NCBI RefSeq assembly: GCF_022513635.1
Contig: NZ_JAKWBL010000004.1
Coordinates: 1,280,054 to 1,344,053, forward strand
Source of the DNA: Paraniabella ginsengisoli
Lineage (GTDB): Bacteria; Bacteroidota; Bacteroidia; Chitinophagales; Chitinophagaceae
Direction: 5' to 3'
Length of the DNA: 64,000 nucleotides
This document shows positions 1 through 9,996 of this stretch, one piece after another. Position 1 is the stretch's first letter; the number at the start of each line of letters is the position of its first letter. The position numbers and the translations under genes are program-made. The notes under the pieces were generated by a model. It had not been told where the DNA came from. It made no database searches and worked only from the letters and a program-made list of their open reading frames with translations.

Positions 1-368
1 AATTTTCCTTGTTTAATAGCTTCAATAGCACTTTCTATCGAATCAAGCATTTATTAAAAATTTTTGCAAAGTTAAACAATTTGGGGCTGTCAGCTGTCGA
101 ATCTGCCTCGGCAATTTACCGTCCGCCAGCTGGCGGATATACCTCCGCTTCGCTCCGGTGCCGCTACCATCCGGCAGCCTTTGATCTTTTTGCATCGCCA
201 TAAATACGTGACGATTGTTTTCAAATTATAATAACATGACATCAGCTATTTTTGTTGCAGCATATTTTATTGAAATGAAGCATAAAAAATATTCATTTTA
301 ATACCGAAGCCATGAATATTTTCTTATGCGGAATTCCATGTGCCAGATGAAAACAATAACATAAACAC
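1..368. other. Intergenic stretch with a perfect 16-bp palindrome
   Basis: I see no convincing gene here. The short open frame over positions 9-203 has no start context and crosses repeat-like DNA. Positions 122-137 read TCCGCCAGCTGGCGGA, a perfect palindrome, followed by a GC-rich stretch unlike the AT-rich surroundings. The last 150 bases are AT-rich and probably hold the promoter of the cyclotransferase gene at 369. Confidence 0.6.
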
Positions 369-1205
369 ATGAAATATAATGTGATGATAACCGGTCAGAT
401 GCGCTTTTTATTGATTTCCCTTTTTGCTTCTTTAGTAGCTTGTAATAGCGATGATAACTCGTCTAATCAACAAAATACGAAAGCTGTAACGCCTGTCATT
501 CATTATAAATTGCTTCAAACTTATCCTCACGACACAACTTTATTTACTGAAGGACTTGTATTTTATGACAATAAGCTTTTTGAAAGCAGCGGCGCTCCTC
601 CTGATATTCCTTTTACTAAATCAGTCATTGGCTACTATGATTTTAAAACCGGCCTGTTCAATCAGAAGATAGAAATTGACAAAAGTAAATACTTTGGAGA
701 GGGAATTACTTTTCACGACAATAAGCTGTATCAGCTAACTTATAAGAATAAACTGGGATTTATTTATGATGCCAAAAACTTTATAAAACAAGGGGAATTT
801 AATTATAGCAATACAGAAGGTTGGGGACTTACCACTGATGGTAACAGTATCATTATGAGCGACGGCACCGAGAATATTACTTATCTGGATCCTAAAACAA
901 TGCAACCACACAGGATATTGAAAATTACTGAAAATGGAATACTTAGGGATAGTTTAAATGAGTTGGAATTCATTAATGGCTGTCTATATGCTAACATATG
1001 GCTTCATCCCGAAATTGTAAAAATTAACACCACCAATGGAAATATTGTAGGTAAATTGAATTTAAGTTCCATTGTAAACGCGGTAAAGTCCCGCAAACCA
1101 AACTCACAAGAGTTAAATGGTATCGCTTATGATTCCATAACAGGAGCCACGTACATTACGGGCAAGTTGTGGCCGTATATTTATAAAATTTATTTTGAGA
1201 AATAG
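369..1205 (+). CDS. Glutaminyl-peptide cyclotransferase-like lipoprotein
   Basis: The protein of 278 residues matches the bacterial/plant-type glutamine cyclotransferase family, a five-bladed propeller that converts N-terminal glutamine to pyroglutamate. Family hallmarks visible are an early FTEGL motif, the FGEGIT stretch, the EGWGLT segment, an NELEF motif and a late ELNGIAYD motif. A hydrophobic start ending in LVAC is a lipobox, so it is probably an exported lipoprotein. An internal ATG at 399 would give the more typical short signal peptide and may be the true start. It stands alone on the plus strand. Confidence 0.88.
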   Translation: MKYNVMITGQMRFLLISLFASLVACNSDDNSSNQQNTKAVTPVIHYKLLQTYPHDTTLFTEGLVFYDNKLFESSGAPPDIPFTKSVIGYYDFKTGLFNQKIEIDKSKYFGEGITFHDNKLYQLTYKNKLGFIYDAKNFIKQGEFNYSNTEGWGLTTDGNSIIMSDGTENITYLDPKTMQPHRILKITENGILRDSLNELEFINGCLYANIWLHPEIVKINTTNGNIVGKLNLSSIVNAVKSRKPNSQELNGIAYDSITGATYITGKLWPYIYKIYFEK

Positions 1206-1438
1206 GGTACATGCTGTTTCTTCAATTGTTGAGCCGTTTCTTAAGTTGCAAAGTGTGACAAAGATGTAGGATAGTCCATTAATTTTATATTATAGTCTAT
1301 TCTTTAATTCTTGTATCAACTTATCTTCACGACCATTTTATACACTACTGTGTTTGCTGTGCTCCTAAATCGCAGCAGTAAACTAAAAAATATACCATTG
1401 AGAAAAGTAAGTACAGCAATTTTTTTTGTGTAAACGCC

Positions 1439-1837
1439 ATGTTCCTAAAAGGGCAGGAACTGCACATTAAGAACGATAAAATGGAAAGGGTATTGAAATA
1501 TGGAAACAAGGTTTGGCGTACTGTCAAATTTGCAAGCCTTGATGGAAAAAATAATCTGTTAGTTAAAAGCCATGAGTTTACTATTTTACCTATCAATTCA
1601 AACAACGTACTTTCTATATCCGATTTTGAGGCGATTAATCAGCCAAAAACTTACCATAAATACGATACTTCTTTTTGTGAAATAATATACAAACCTTCAC
1701 GCGAAGCGGAAAAAATCTGGCTTGTCCGCAAAACTCATCATTACTTATTTTGCTGTAAAGGGTCAATCGTATATCAGGAAAAAATCAATCTTAAGTATAA
1801 GAAATCGGCATCCGTCGATCGGCTGGAAGTAGAATAA
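1439..1837 (+). CDS. Hypothetical protein
   Basis: A 132-residue frame without recognised domains. It is rich in Lys and aromatic residues, has two adjacent Cys (near residue 107) and no signal peptide. A competing frame lies on the opposite strand (1345-1605) but looks less protein-like. It could be a remnant of a longer gene, as the flanks (1206-1438 and 1838-1956) are AT-rich and empty. Confidence 0.4.
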   Translation: MFLKGQELHIKNDKMERVLKYGNKVWRTVKFASLDGKNNLLVKSHEFTILPINSNNVLSISDFEAINQPKTYHKYDTSFCEIIYKPSREAEKIWLVRKTHHYLFCCKGSIVYQEKINLKYKKSASVDRLEVE

Positions 1838-1956
1838 TTTAAATAAGGAGCAGCAAACAGGTTATTGCTAACTCACCTTTATTCGAAATAATATTATTCA
1901 TCAAGTAAGCATTTCTATTATAGCAATCATATCAATATGAAATAATACTTCTCATT

Positions 1957-3354
1957 ATGTTCAGTGGTAAAAAGTCAAAAATAGTAACATCTCTAACAAT
2001 CAACCTTCTGCTGACAGTAACGGCATTGGCACAGACCATATCACTTATAAAGCCTAATGCTGCGCAACTGCAATATTCGCAGGCCGAGCTGGGCGCTATC
2101 ATTCATTTGGATTTGGAAGTGTACAAACCCGAAATTTTTTGGAAGGATCACATGGGAAAAGAAAAAATAAGCCGAGCCTTGCCGCTTAGTTTGTTTAATC
2201 CTTCAAAACTTAATACCGATCAATGGATAAAGGCAGTTAAAGATATGGGCGGAAAATATGCGGTGCTTGTAGCCAAACATACATAGGGCTTTGCACTTTG
2301 GCCTACAAAAGCCTATGAATATAATGTGGTAAATACGCCATGGAAAAATGGTAAAGGCGATATTGTTGCCGACTTTATAGCATCCTGCCGTAAGTATAAT
2401 ATATTGCCCGGCATTTATTGTAGTTATGCAGCTAATGCCTGGTACAATGTGGATGGAGGCCATGTAGTGAACGGAAGTAAAGAAGATCAGCAACAATATA
2501 ATGATGCCTACACAACAATGGTTGCCGAATTATGGGGCGGCAAAAAGTACGGTAATGGAAGGCTATTTACCATTTGGTTTGATGGCGGCATACCCGAAAA
2601 ATCATCGGGCGGGCCAGAGCTAAACCAATTGGTAGAAAAATATATCAACCCCGCCACCAATGTATTTCAGGGGCCGGCTTATGCTAAAAACATTGTGCGT
2701 TGGGTGGGTAACGAAAGCGGCAATGCGCCTTATCCGTTTTTTATTCCAATCAATCTTACGGTAAATGAGAAAGGTTATTTTTCGCCCGAAAATTATCATG
2801 GCAATCCCGAAGGAAAATACTGGGTTCCGGGTGAGGCGGATTTTCCGTTAAGAGAAGATCATACATGGGTGCAATCCGGTTGGTTTTGGAATGCCAACAA
2901 CCAGCGGGTGCTTTCATTGCCCGAGTTGATGAAAAAGTATTACACATCTGTCGGTAGCAATACAAATATGTTGTTAGGCCTTGTAGTTGATACATCGGGA
3001 CAAGTTCCTGAAGAAGATATTGCCGTGTTAAAAGCTTTTGGAAAAGAAATCAAAAAATTCAATACGCCTATTGCAAAAGCATCGGGCAGCTCGGAAGTAG
3101 TAATCAATTTAAAAAAGCCTGAAACAATCAATACCATTTTAATACAGGAAAACATACAGCAAGGGCAACGTGTAAAAGCTTATCGGGTTGATGCGTTTAT
3201 AAATAATAAATGGCAAAGCATTGCCGAAGGACAAACAATTGGGCATAAAAGAATACAAGAATTTAAGGCCGTGACCACATCAAAAATAAAACTGGTAATT
3301 ACCGATAAAGTGGCTTCTCCGATTATCAGTAATTTTTCGGTGTATAAATTTTAA
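1957..3354 (+). pseudogene. Alpha-L-fucosidase (GH29) interrupted by an in-frame TAG
   Basis: The frame encodes a secreted GH29-type fucosidase of about 465 residues: a signal peptide ending in ALA, the ELGAIIHLDLEVY segment, FNPSKLNTDQWIKAVKDMG, then the conserved KH..GFALWP core, the WFDGG region that normally carries the nucleophile Asp, and a C-terminal beta-sandwich-like tail. A TAG at 2284-2286 sits in the core, between KHT and GFALWP, and reading continues in the same frame afterwards. No base loss is needed, so this is a substitution (for example from TCG) or a read error. The next gene is a carbohydrate esterase, which suggests a glycan-degradation pair. Confidence 0.85.
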
Positions 3355-3428
3355 AAGGCTGTTAGGTTGATATTGTTGACGAATGAAGGCACAACAATAA
3401 CGCATTAAAATATAATTTGAAATAAACA

Positions 3429-4256
3429 ATGAGAATCGCAGTTCCAATCTTTTTAAAAATCGGCATGATAGCTGGCATCTTCCTGGCCGGTTGTAGTACA
3501 AACAAGTCTGCACAACAAATACCAAAAAATAAAGAAAAATTCCACGTATTTATTCTTATGGGGCAATCTAATATGGCCGGCTACGGTACATTGGAAGCGG
3601 CAGATACAATTCCGGTGCCGCATGTTTTTAAACTTCCTACCGTTTACAAAGAGAGCCTTCAATGGCAGCCGGCAGCGCATCCATTACATAACAGGTTGTC
3701 ATCGGATCGGTTTGGATTGGGACTTCCTTTTGCAAAGCAATATTTGAAGCACAATAAAGGCATTACAGTTGGGCTAATCCCGTTGGGGTGGGGCGGAGCA
3801 AGCATCAACCAGCTAAATAAAGGATCAAATGTGTACAATGATTTTCTTGTAAAATTAGCGTTTGCAAAAAAATATGGAACGGTTAAGGGCGTACTTTGGC
3901 ATCAGGGAGAGTCGGATACTGTTGATGAAGAAGCCGCCAACAGCTATGAACAAAAACTACATAAATTAACTGCGGATATAAGAAAAGATGTTGGTGATGA
4001 AAACTTGCCGATAATAGTTGGAAACCTGGCAGAGTTTTACGGCACGTCTAAAGAACATAATGCGCCAGACCGAGTAAAGCGCATCAACAAAGTAAAACAA
4101 GTGCTTCGGAATGTTGCGAACAAAATACCTGCAACAGGATTTGTAGAGACGACTGGCTGTACGTCAATTGATGCGCACAATGTGCATTTCGATAGAGCCT
4201 CGTATATTATTTTAGGTAAAAGATATTACGAGGTTTATGCCGGAATAAAGCAATAA
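3429..4256 (+). CDS. Sialate O-acetylesterase-like lipoprotein (SASA/CE6 type)
   Basis: A 275-residue SGNH-fold esterase. It shows the nucleophile block GQSN at residues 45-48 (Ser47), a conserved WGGASI stretch near 121-126, WHQGESD at 157-163, and the C-terminal catalytic His in NVHFD (His253). A lipobox LAGC puts a lipidated Cys at residue 22, so it acts in the cell envelope, removing acetyl groups from sugars. It lies 74 bases after the fucosidase frame and is probably co-transcribed with it. Confidence 0.88.
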   Translation: MRIAVPIFLKIGMIAGIFLAGCSTNKSAQQIPKNKEKFHVFILMGQSNMAGYGTLEAADTIPVPHVFKLPTVYKESLQWQPAAHPLHNRLSSDRFGLGLPFAKQYLKHNKGITVGLIPLGWGGASINQLNKGSNVYNDFLVKLAFAKKYGTVKGVLWHQGESDTVDEEAANSYEQKLHKLTADIRKDVGDENLPIIVGNLAEFYGTSKEHNAPDRVKRINKVKQVLRNVANKIPATGFVETTGCTSIDAHNVHFDRASYIILGKRYYEVYAGIKQ

Positions 4257-4274
4257 ACCGATGGGTTTACTGCG

Positions 4275-4784
4275 TTAAACCAAAATCTGAACCCGGTCTT
4301 TCAACCAACTTTCTTTCAGAGGTATAATCCACTTATTTTCCAGTTCAGCCTTGTTCGCAACAAGATTGTTGAAGTAAAGTGTATCTGCGGTAATAAAACC
4401 ATTATCCAACGCATATTGCAATTGAGCATAAGGAATCAATTGTATTTTATCTTTTACAAAAAATGCCAAGCTGGTTCGATCAAAAAAGCTAATTCCATAG
4501 GCACTTTCTAACACCTTAATGAAGCGAACAGAACTGTCGGTGCTACAGCCGCTTACGCCAGCATGCGTTTCATCGGCGATTAATATCACAAATTGTCCAA
4601 AAAACAAAAAGCCGGTAGCTTTAACATCGGCGCCGTGGCTTTGCCATTGTACGGCAAAATCATTAATTTTTTGTTCTGCATCCAATGCTTCACCCATCGA
4701 CAATAATCTGCTGGCCTGGTAAATCCACACGCGCGAAGCGGGATCAAAATCCGCAGGTAATAATTCTTTATAATTCAAATTCAT
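4275..4784 (-). CDS. Conserved Bacteroidetes protein (often labelled ABC transporter ATPase)
   Basis: A 169-residue protein that in many Bacteroidetes is annotated as 'ABC transporter ATPase', yet it shows no Walker motifs, so that label is not supported here. It has no signal peptide or membrane segment. In my recollection it commonly sits beside the CCG-domain Fe-S protein, exactly as here (about 60 bases downstream of it on the same strand). The function is unknown. Confidence 0.8.
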   Translation of the reverse strand: MNLNYKELLPADFDPASRVWIYQASRLLSMGEALDAEQKINDFAVQWQSHGADVKATGFLFFGQFVILIADETHAGVSGCSTDSSVRFIKVLESAYGISFFDRTSLAFFVKDKIQLIPYAQLQYALDNGFITADTLYFNNLVANKAELENKWIIPLKESWLKDRVQILV

Positions 4785-4844
4785 GTTGCAAAATTAGTGA
4801 ATGATGAATAGTGAATGGTCAATAGTCAATAGTAAGTAGTCAAT

Positions 4845-5656
4845 TCAACTTAACTCACAGTTACCCTTCCGGTGGTTAGGGGCTATACTTTGTGCCACCA
4901 TCTCCGCAATATCCAGCACTTTTACATTTGCTTCCTGCTCTGCATTCTTTACACCGTCAGTTATCATAGTATTGCAAAACGGGCATGTTGATGCAATGTA
5001 GGAAGCATTGGTTTCCAACGCTTCCTGAGATCGTTCAATATTGATTCGTTTTTCTCCTTTCTCTTCTTCCTTAAACATTTGCGCACCACCGGCGCCACAA
5101 CACAATCCTTTGCTGCGACAGCGTTTCATTTCAACAAGTTCTGCATCCAATGTTTCCAGTACTTTTCTCGGCGCTTCATAAATATCATTAGCGCGTCCTA
5201 AATAGCAACTGTCATGATACGTTATTTTTTCCCTTTAAAAGTGCCTCCTTCTGCAATTTTTATTTTTCCTTCATCAATAAGTTGTTGTAAAAACGTTGTA
5301 TGATGTATTACTTCGTAATTTCCTCCTAATTCGGGATATTCATTTTTGATGGTATTAAAGCAATGTGGACATGCCGTAACTATTTTCTTAATACCATAAT
5401 TATTGAGAATCTGAATGTTTTGATAAGCCATCATTTGAAACATGAACTCATTACCCGCCCGTCTTGCCGGGTCGCCCGTGCACATTTCTTCTTTTCCCAG
5501 AATTGCATATTTTATTTTCGTTGCGTCCAGAATTTTAGTGAAGGATCTTGTTATTTTTTGAGCGCGCTGATCAAAGCTGCCAGCACAACCCACCCAAAAT
5601 AATACTTCGGGGGTTTCACCATTTGTAAACATTTCGGCTACCGTAGGTACGTGCAT
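4845..5656 (-). CDS. (Fe-S)-binding CCG-domain protein (one-base break near 5222)
   Basis: A heterodisulfide-reductase-like protein of about 270 residues with two cysteine-rich domains. The first part (5656-5222) has WVGCAGS and ACPHCFN; the second (5221-4845) has CCGAGG and TCPFCN. The frames are separated by one missing A in the run read GGGAAAAAATAACG on the minus strand; restoring it gives a continuous ...GKKITYHDSCYLGR... sequence. Family members bind Fe-S clusters and often serve lactate or glycolate oxidation, but no such oxidase is adjacent. It is paired with the small conserved gene downstream. Confidence 0.88.
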
Positions 5657-5762
5657 ATTTCATTTATTTTTCTGGCATACAACTATTAATGATGCATACC
5701 GGTTTATACCAGATAAAATTAATTCATTTTAGGTCACTGGCTGGTATATTTGCCAATATTTC

Positions 5763-6803
5763 ATGCGAATAAGAAAATTTTTTGAGCGGCTTTTCAACTG
5801 GGAATTGTGGAATTTCTATCTTTTATATGCACCCATTGCACCAGTTTGGTTTTGGTATTGCTTTAAGAGTAAAGCGTTTTGGTTTTTTACTCCATCTAAT
5901 CCAACTATTACATTTGGCGGTTTTGAAGGGGAAAGCAAAAGGGAAATGTATAATCTTTTGCCTGCAGATGTCATTCCGCAAACTATTTATATAAAGCCAG
6001 GGATACCCGTTTCAGAATTGCAGCAAAAAATAAAAGATGCGGGACTGGAATATCCTTTTGTAGCAAAACCTGATGTTGGAATGAAGGGTATTTTGTTTAG
6101 AATTATTGAAGATGAGGCCAACCTGGTTAAATATCATGAAAGAATTCCTGTTCGTTATCTGGTACAAACAAAAATTGAATATCCGATTGAAATAAGTATT
6201 TTTTATTACAGATTTCCTTGGCAAAAGACAGGAATTGTGTCGGGGTTTATAGAAAAAGAATTATTGCAGGTAAAAGGCGATGGTACAAGTTCCTTAAAGC
6301 AATTGATCGATAAACATCCGCGAGCGAAGCATCGACAGGAAGAAATGGAACTAAGGCATAGCCATCGTTTTGACAGGATCATCCCCGCAGGAGAAATATT
6401 TTACCTGTCATTTGCAGGTAATCATAACAGAGGTGCAAAGTTCATCAATTTAAAAAATCAAATAGATGAAAGTTTGGTGAATGTTTTTGACGAGCTTAGT
6501 AATAAGACCCATTTTTATTATGGCCGATACGACATTAAAACTGCTTCTATCGAAGATTTAAAGCAGGGAAAAAATTTTGCAATATTAGAATACAATGGCG
6601 CAGGTGCTGAGCCTAATCATATTTACGACTGCCGAATGACCCTGCTTCGGGCTTATAAAACGATTTTACACCATTGGAAAGTTTTGTTTGAAATAAGCAG
6701 GTATAATGCACAACACGGCTATCCTTACTGGACCTACAAACGGGGAAGAAAGTACCTTCGGGCTGCCAGGCTCCATTTCAAAAAACTGGAAAAGTTTGAT
6801 TAG
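5763..6803 (+). CDS. ATP-grasp domain protein
   Basis: A 346-residue protein with an aromatic-rich N-terminus (two short hydrophobic patches, residues 10-45) followed by an ATP-grasp-like core: YPFVAKPDVGMKG (ATP-binding Lys), LVQTKIEYPIEIS, and a metal-binding FAILEYNGAGAEPNH near residue 280. It resembles D-alanine-D-alanine-ligase-like proteins of unknown substrate found in Bacteroidetes. The stop overlaps the end of a convergent small gene by four bases. Confidence 0.75.
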   Translation: MRIRKFFERLFNWELWNFYLLYAPIAPVWFWYCFKSKAFWFFTPSNPTITFGGFEGESKREMYNLLPADVIPQTIYIKPGIPVSELQQKIKDAGLEYPFVAKPDVGMKGILFRIIEDEANLVKYHERIPVRYLVQTKIEYPIEISIFYYRFPWQKTGIVSGFIEKELLQVKGDGTSSLKQLIDKHPRAKHRQEEMELRHSHRFDRIIPAGEIFYLSFAGNHNRGAKFINLKNQIDESLVNVFDELSNKTHFYYGRYDIKTASIEDLKQGKNFAILEYNGAGAEPNHIYDCRMTLLRAYKTILHHWKVLFEISRYNAQHGYPYWTYKRGRKYLRAARLHFKKLEKFD

Positions 6804-6951
6804 CTTCCTCGCTGCGAACCTGTATTCTGTTGTTTACTTACAAAAGCAGCAGATTGTGGTTTTTGAGCAAACTTGGAATTGCCTCCCTGCTTAGCATCAG
6901 CTTTCTTTTTATCTTTTTTCCTTTTTTATTGTTTTGATTAAGTAATGACAT
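6800..6951 (-). CDS. Small very basic protein (one-base break)
   Basis: Too short for usual gene callers. The frame starts MSLLNQNNKKGKK and, after restoring one A in the A-rich run near 6915-6925, continues KDKKKADAKQGG, then a SKF..KPQ motif, and ends in GSQRGS (50 residues). The combination of Lys-rich start, SKF-x-KP and a terminal RGS is one I recognise from small Bacteroidetes proteins of unknown role. It converges on the ATP-grasp gene. Nucleic-acid binding is only a guess from charge. Confidence 0.6.
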
Positions 6952-6954
6952 TGC

Positions 6955-7401
6955 CTAACTTTTTTTATTTTTAAATAATCCGATTATCAAATTTAAAGGA
7001 TAAAGTAATTGAATGATTGTTAATGTTATTACTGTGCCCACAATTAATTGACCAACTTCCGAAGCCAGACTGGCCTGTTCTGAACTATTGCCTGTATACA
7101 TAGCAATAAGCTGATTGCCCCACAACGCAGCAGTTACAATCAATATCATTAGCATTACTGTTGTAATGATATGAATTTAGTAAAGTTTTCTGGCAAATAA
7201 TAATCGGCTAGTGAAGGTGTATAAAAGCCACAATACAGAAAGATATACAGCTCCAATTAGAAAAATTTGACTAAAAGGCACAACGATGATGGAATCTAAA
7301 GCCAGAATTTGCAATGTTTTCTTTAATGTAAGGAAGGCCGCTCCAAAGAACAAAGCTGAAATGACCAGAAGTAAGTTATGTAGGGGTTTGAAAAGTACCA
7401 T
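6955..7401 (-). pseudogene. Four-helix membrane protein split by an in-frame TAA
   Basis: Two open stretches (7401-7177 and 7155-6955) are in the same frame, separated only by a TAA at 7179-7177. Read through, they give a 148-residue protein with four hydrophobic helices (about residues 8-27, 39-62, 80-100, 112-136) and a KNKKS tail. Alternatively these are two tiny membrane proteins of 74 and 66 residues, the second starting at 7155. No domain is recognised. Confidence 0.5.
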
Positions 7402-7485
7402 TTCGCAAAGCTAAGCTTCGCTGTTATAACTGGAATGATATTCGGGCATAATCATTTAAATTTGCCGTTACTCAAGAAAATAATT

Positions 7486-9157
7486 ATGAGCGCAGAAAAG
7501 CACGTGGAGGAAGAAAAAAGCCTCAATTTTTTAGAAGAAATAGTAGAAAATGATCTTTCGGAGCGGAAATACAAGTCAATAATGACGCGGTTTCCACCTG
7601 AACCGAATGGCTATTTACATATTGGGCATGCAAGTAGCATTTGCCTAAATTTTGGACTTTCGCAAAAATATGGTGGCGGCACTAATTTGAGATTTGATGA
7701 TACCAATCCGGTTACAGAAGATACAGAATATGTGGACAGCATTAAGGAAGATATTAAGTGGCTGGGGTTTGAATGGTCGAATGAATTATATGCATCTGAT
7801 TATTTTGAAAATCTTTATGAATATGCTGTAAAGCTTATCAAAAAGGATTGGCTTATATAGATGATAGTTCGAGCGAAGAAATTGCTGCGCAAAAGGAACG
7901 CCCACGCAAGTAGGGCATCGTAATCAATATGCAGAAAGATCTGTGGAAGAAAACCTGCAATTGTTTGCAGATATGAAGGCTGGGAAATATAGAGATGGTG
8001 AAAAAGTGTTGCGTGCTAAAATTGATATGGAATCGCCCAATATGCTAATGCGCGACCCTTTACTTTACAGGATCAAAAAAGCGCATCACCATCGCACAGG
8101 CGATGCCTGGTGTATTTATCCGATGTATGATTTTGCGCATGGACAAAGTGATTCAATTGAGAATATTACGCACTCTATTTGCACAATGGAGTTTGTGCCA
8201 CACCGTGAAGTATATAATTGGCTAATTGATAAACTGGAGATTTTCCCTTCAAAGCAATATGAATTTGCCAGACGCAACCTGAGCCATACAGTTACCAGCA
8301 AAAGGAAACTATTACAATTGGTCAATGAAAAATACGTGACCGGCTGGGATGATCCTCGTATGCCTACTATTGCCGGTTATCGACGCCGTGGTTATACACC
8401 CGAAAGCATCCGTGATTTTTGTGATCGGATAGGAGTTGGTAAACGAGACAATATGGTAGATGTTGGTTTGTTAGAATTTTGTGCGCGAGAACATCTTAAT
8501 AAAATTGCAGCAAGGAGAATGGTGGTATTTGATCCGGTTAAAGTTGTCATCACAAATTATGATAAAGAAGGCGAAACGCTAATTGCTGAAAATAATCCGG
8601 AAGATAGTAATTCAGGTAAGCATGAAATTTCTTTCAGTAATGAATTGTTTATTGAGAAAGATGATTTCATGGAGAACCCACCCAAAAAATATTTCAGGCT
8701 TGCGCCTGGACAAAAAGTTAGACTGAAGAATGCTTATATTATTCAATGCGATGAAGTGATAAAAGACGAAGCAGGAAATGTAACACAACTGAACTGCACT
8801 TATTTTCCAGAAAGCAAAAGCGGCGCTGATACATCGGGTATTAATGTAAAAGGCACTCTGCATTGGGTAAATGCCAATGACCATATCTCTATACAGATCA
8901 ATGAATACGATCGTTTATTTACAGTTGAAGATCCGGCAAACGAAGAAGGCAATTTTCAATCATATATAAATGCTGACTCTCTAACTATTGTTCCTGCTGC
9001 GCTTGCAGAACCTTCTTTGGCACAGGCTTCGTTAGATGAGCGTTTTCAATTTTTGCGTAAAGGGTATTTTGTACTGGATAAGGAAAGTTCAAAAGACAGG
9101 TTGATTTTTAATCGTACTGCTACATTAAAAGACGGCTGGGTAAAAGCAGGAAAGTAG
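7486..9157 (+). CDS. glnS: Glutaminyl-tRNA synthetase (two one-base breaks)
   Basis: A class I synthetase that charges tRNA-Gln. The HIGH motif appears in GYLHIGHA, the KMSKS-equivalent in TVTSKRKL, and the C-terminal anticodon-binding barrels follow. Two G residues are missing (near 7840 and 7894), each turning GGG into GG; restoring them joins the frames into 557 residues, close to the 554 of the E. coli enzyme. I start at ATG 7486 rather than 7435, because it begins the usual MSAEK-like leader and removes an unlikely 17-residue extension. Confidence 0.95.
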
Positions 9158-9175
9158 TAGTACTAAATAATAACA

Positions 9176-9886
9176 ATGGCTTTGAATATAATACCCCCGA
9201 TTATTGATGCGCAGGAATTCTTTTTTGGCACAGAGAAATGGGAGTTTTTATTTGAAGTAGTGTTGCGTTGTTTTATTTCTTTCATAGTTGTATTGATTGC
9301 GCTACGTTTTACCGGTAAAAAAGGCGTTCGGCAATTGACGGTTTTTGAACTGGTTATCATTTTAACACTTGGCTCTGCCGCTGGCGATATGGGCTTTTAC
9401 AAAGATGTGGGTGTTCTGCCGGCTGTACTTACCATTGTTAGCATTATCGGTTTTTACAAGCTCGTAACCTATCTTTTATTAAAGTCTGATAAATTTGAGA
9501 GACTGGTAGAAGGCGAGCCCGTGATCATTATAGAAGATGGGCGCTATACTGAAGATATGGTTAAGAATGAGAATATTTCTTTTGATGAATTTTTTATGGA
9601 GTTGCGCTTGGCTGGTATTGAGCATTTGGGCCAGGTAAGACTGGCTATTCTCGAAGTGAATGGAGATGTAAGCGTATTTAAAAATCCTAAAGAGCTTGTA
9701 AAGCCAGGGCTGCATATTTTGCCAAATAAAATAAAAGAATTTTATACTGAACGTTTTCCCGCTGACGGTTTGTACGCCTGCGTTTGTTGTGGTTATACCG
9801 CGCCAATGCCAAAGGGTGATATAGTGAATTGCGCAAGTTGCGGAAAAACGAAATGGTCAGAAGGGTGCGATACTAATTGGGTTTAG
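9176..9886 (+). CDS. DUF421 (YetF-type) membrane protein with zinc-ribbon tail
   Basis: A 236-residue protein with three N-terminal helices (about residues 22-42, 55-72, 78-100) followed by the cytoplasmic DUF421 domain (EGEPVIIIEDGRY, then the ELRLAGIEHLGQVRLAILEVNG region). The C-terminus carries CVCCGY and CASCG pairs, a probable zinc ribbon seen in many Bacteroidetes members. It starts 19 bases after glnS. The function is unknown; YetF-like proteins are linked to spore or envelope phenotypes in Firmicutes. Confidence 0.85.
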   Translation: MALNIIPPIIDAQEFFFGTEKWEFLFEVVLRCFISFIVVLIALRFTGKKGVRQLTVFELVIILTLGSAAGDMGFYKDVGVLPAVLTIVSIIGFYKLVTYLLLKSDKFERLVEGEPVIIIEDGRYTEDMVKNENISFDEFFMELRLAGIEHLGQVRLAILEVNGDVSVFKNPKELVKPGLHILPNKIKEFYTERFPADGLYACVCCGYTAPMPKGDIVNCASCGKTKWSEGCDTNWV

Positions 9887-9996
9887 TTACTGATTGCTTT
9901 TAATAGCAAAAAAATCCGCCGGTCGTAACCTTTGGGAAGAGATATTACGAAGGGCTAAAGCTAAACATTCTTCTAACTGAAAAAGAAAATACAGGT

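Noticed and set aside
1957..3354. Alternative genetic code with TAG or TAA as sense codons
   Set aside because: TAG and TAA end many intact genes in this window, and only two genes have in-frame stops. Isolated mutations or errors explain them.
4275..4784. ABC transporter ATPase
   Set aside because: Families like this are often given that name, but there is no Walker A, signature or Walker B motif.
7486..9157. Genome decay with widespread pseudogenes
   Set aside because: Essential genes such as glnS are equally affected, the lesions are single-base losses in short runs, and the restored proteins are full length. Technical error is simpler.
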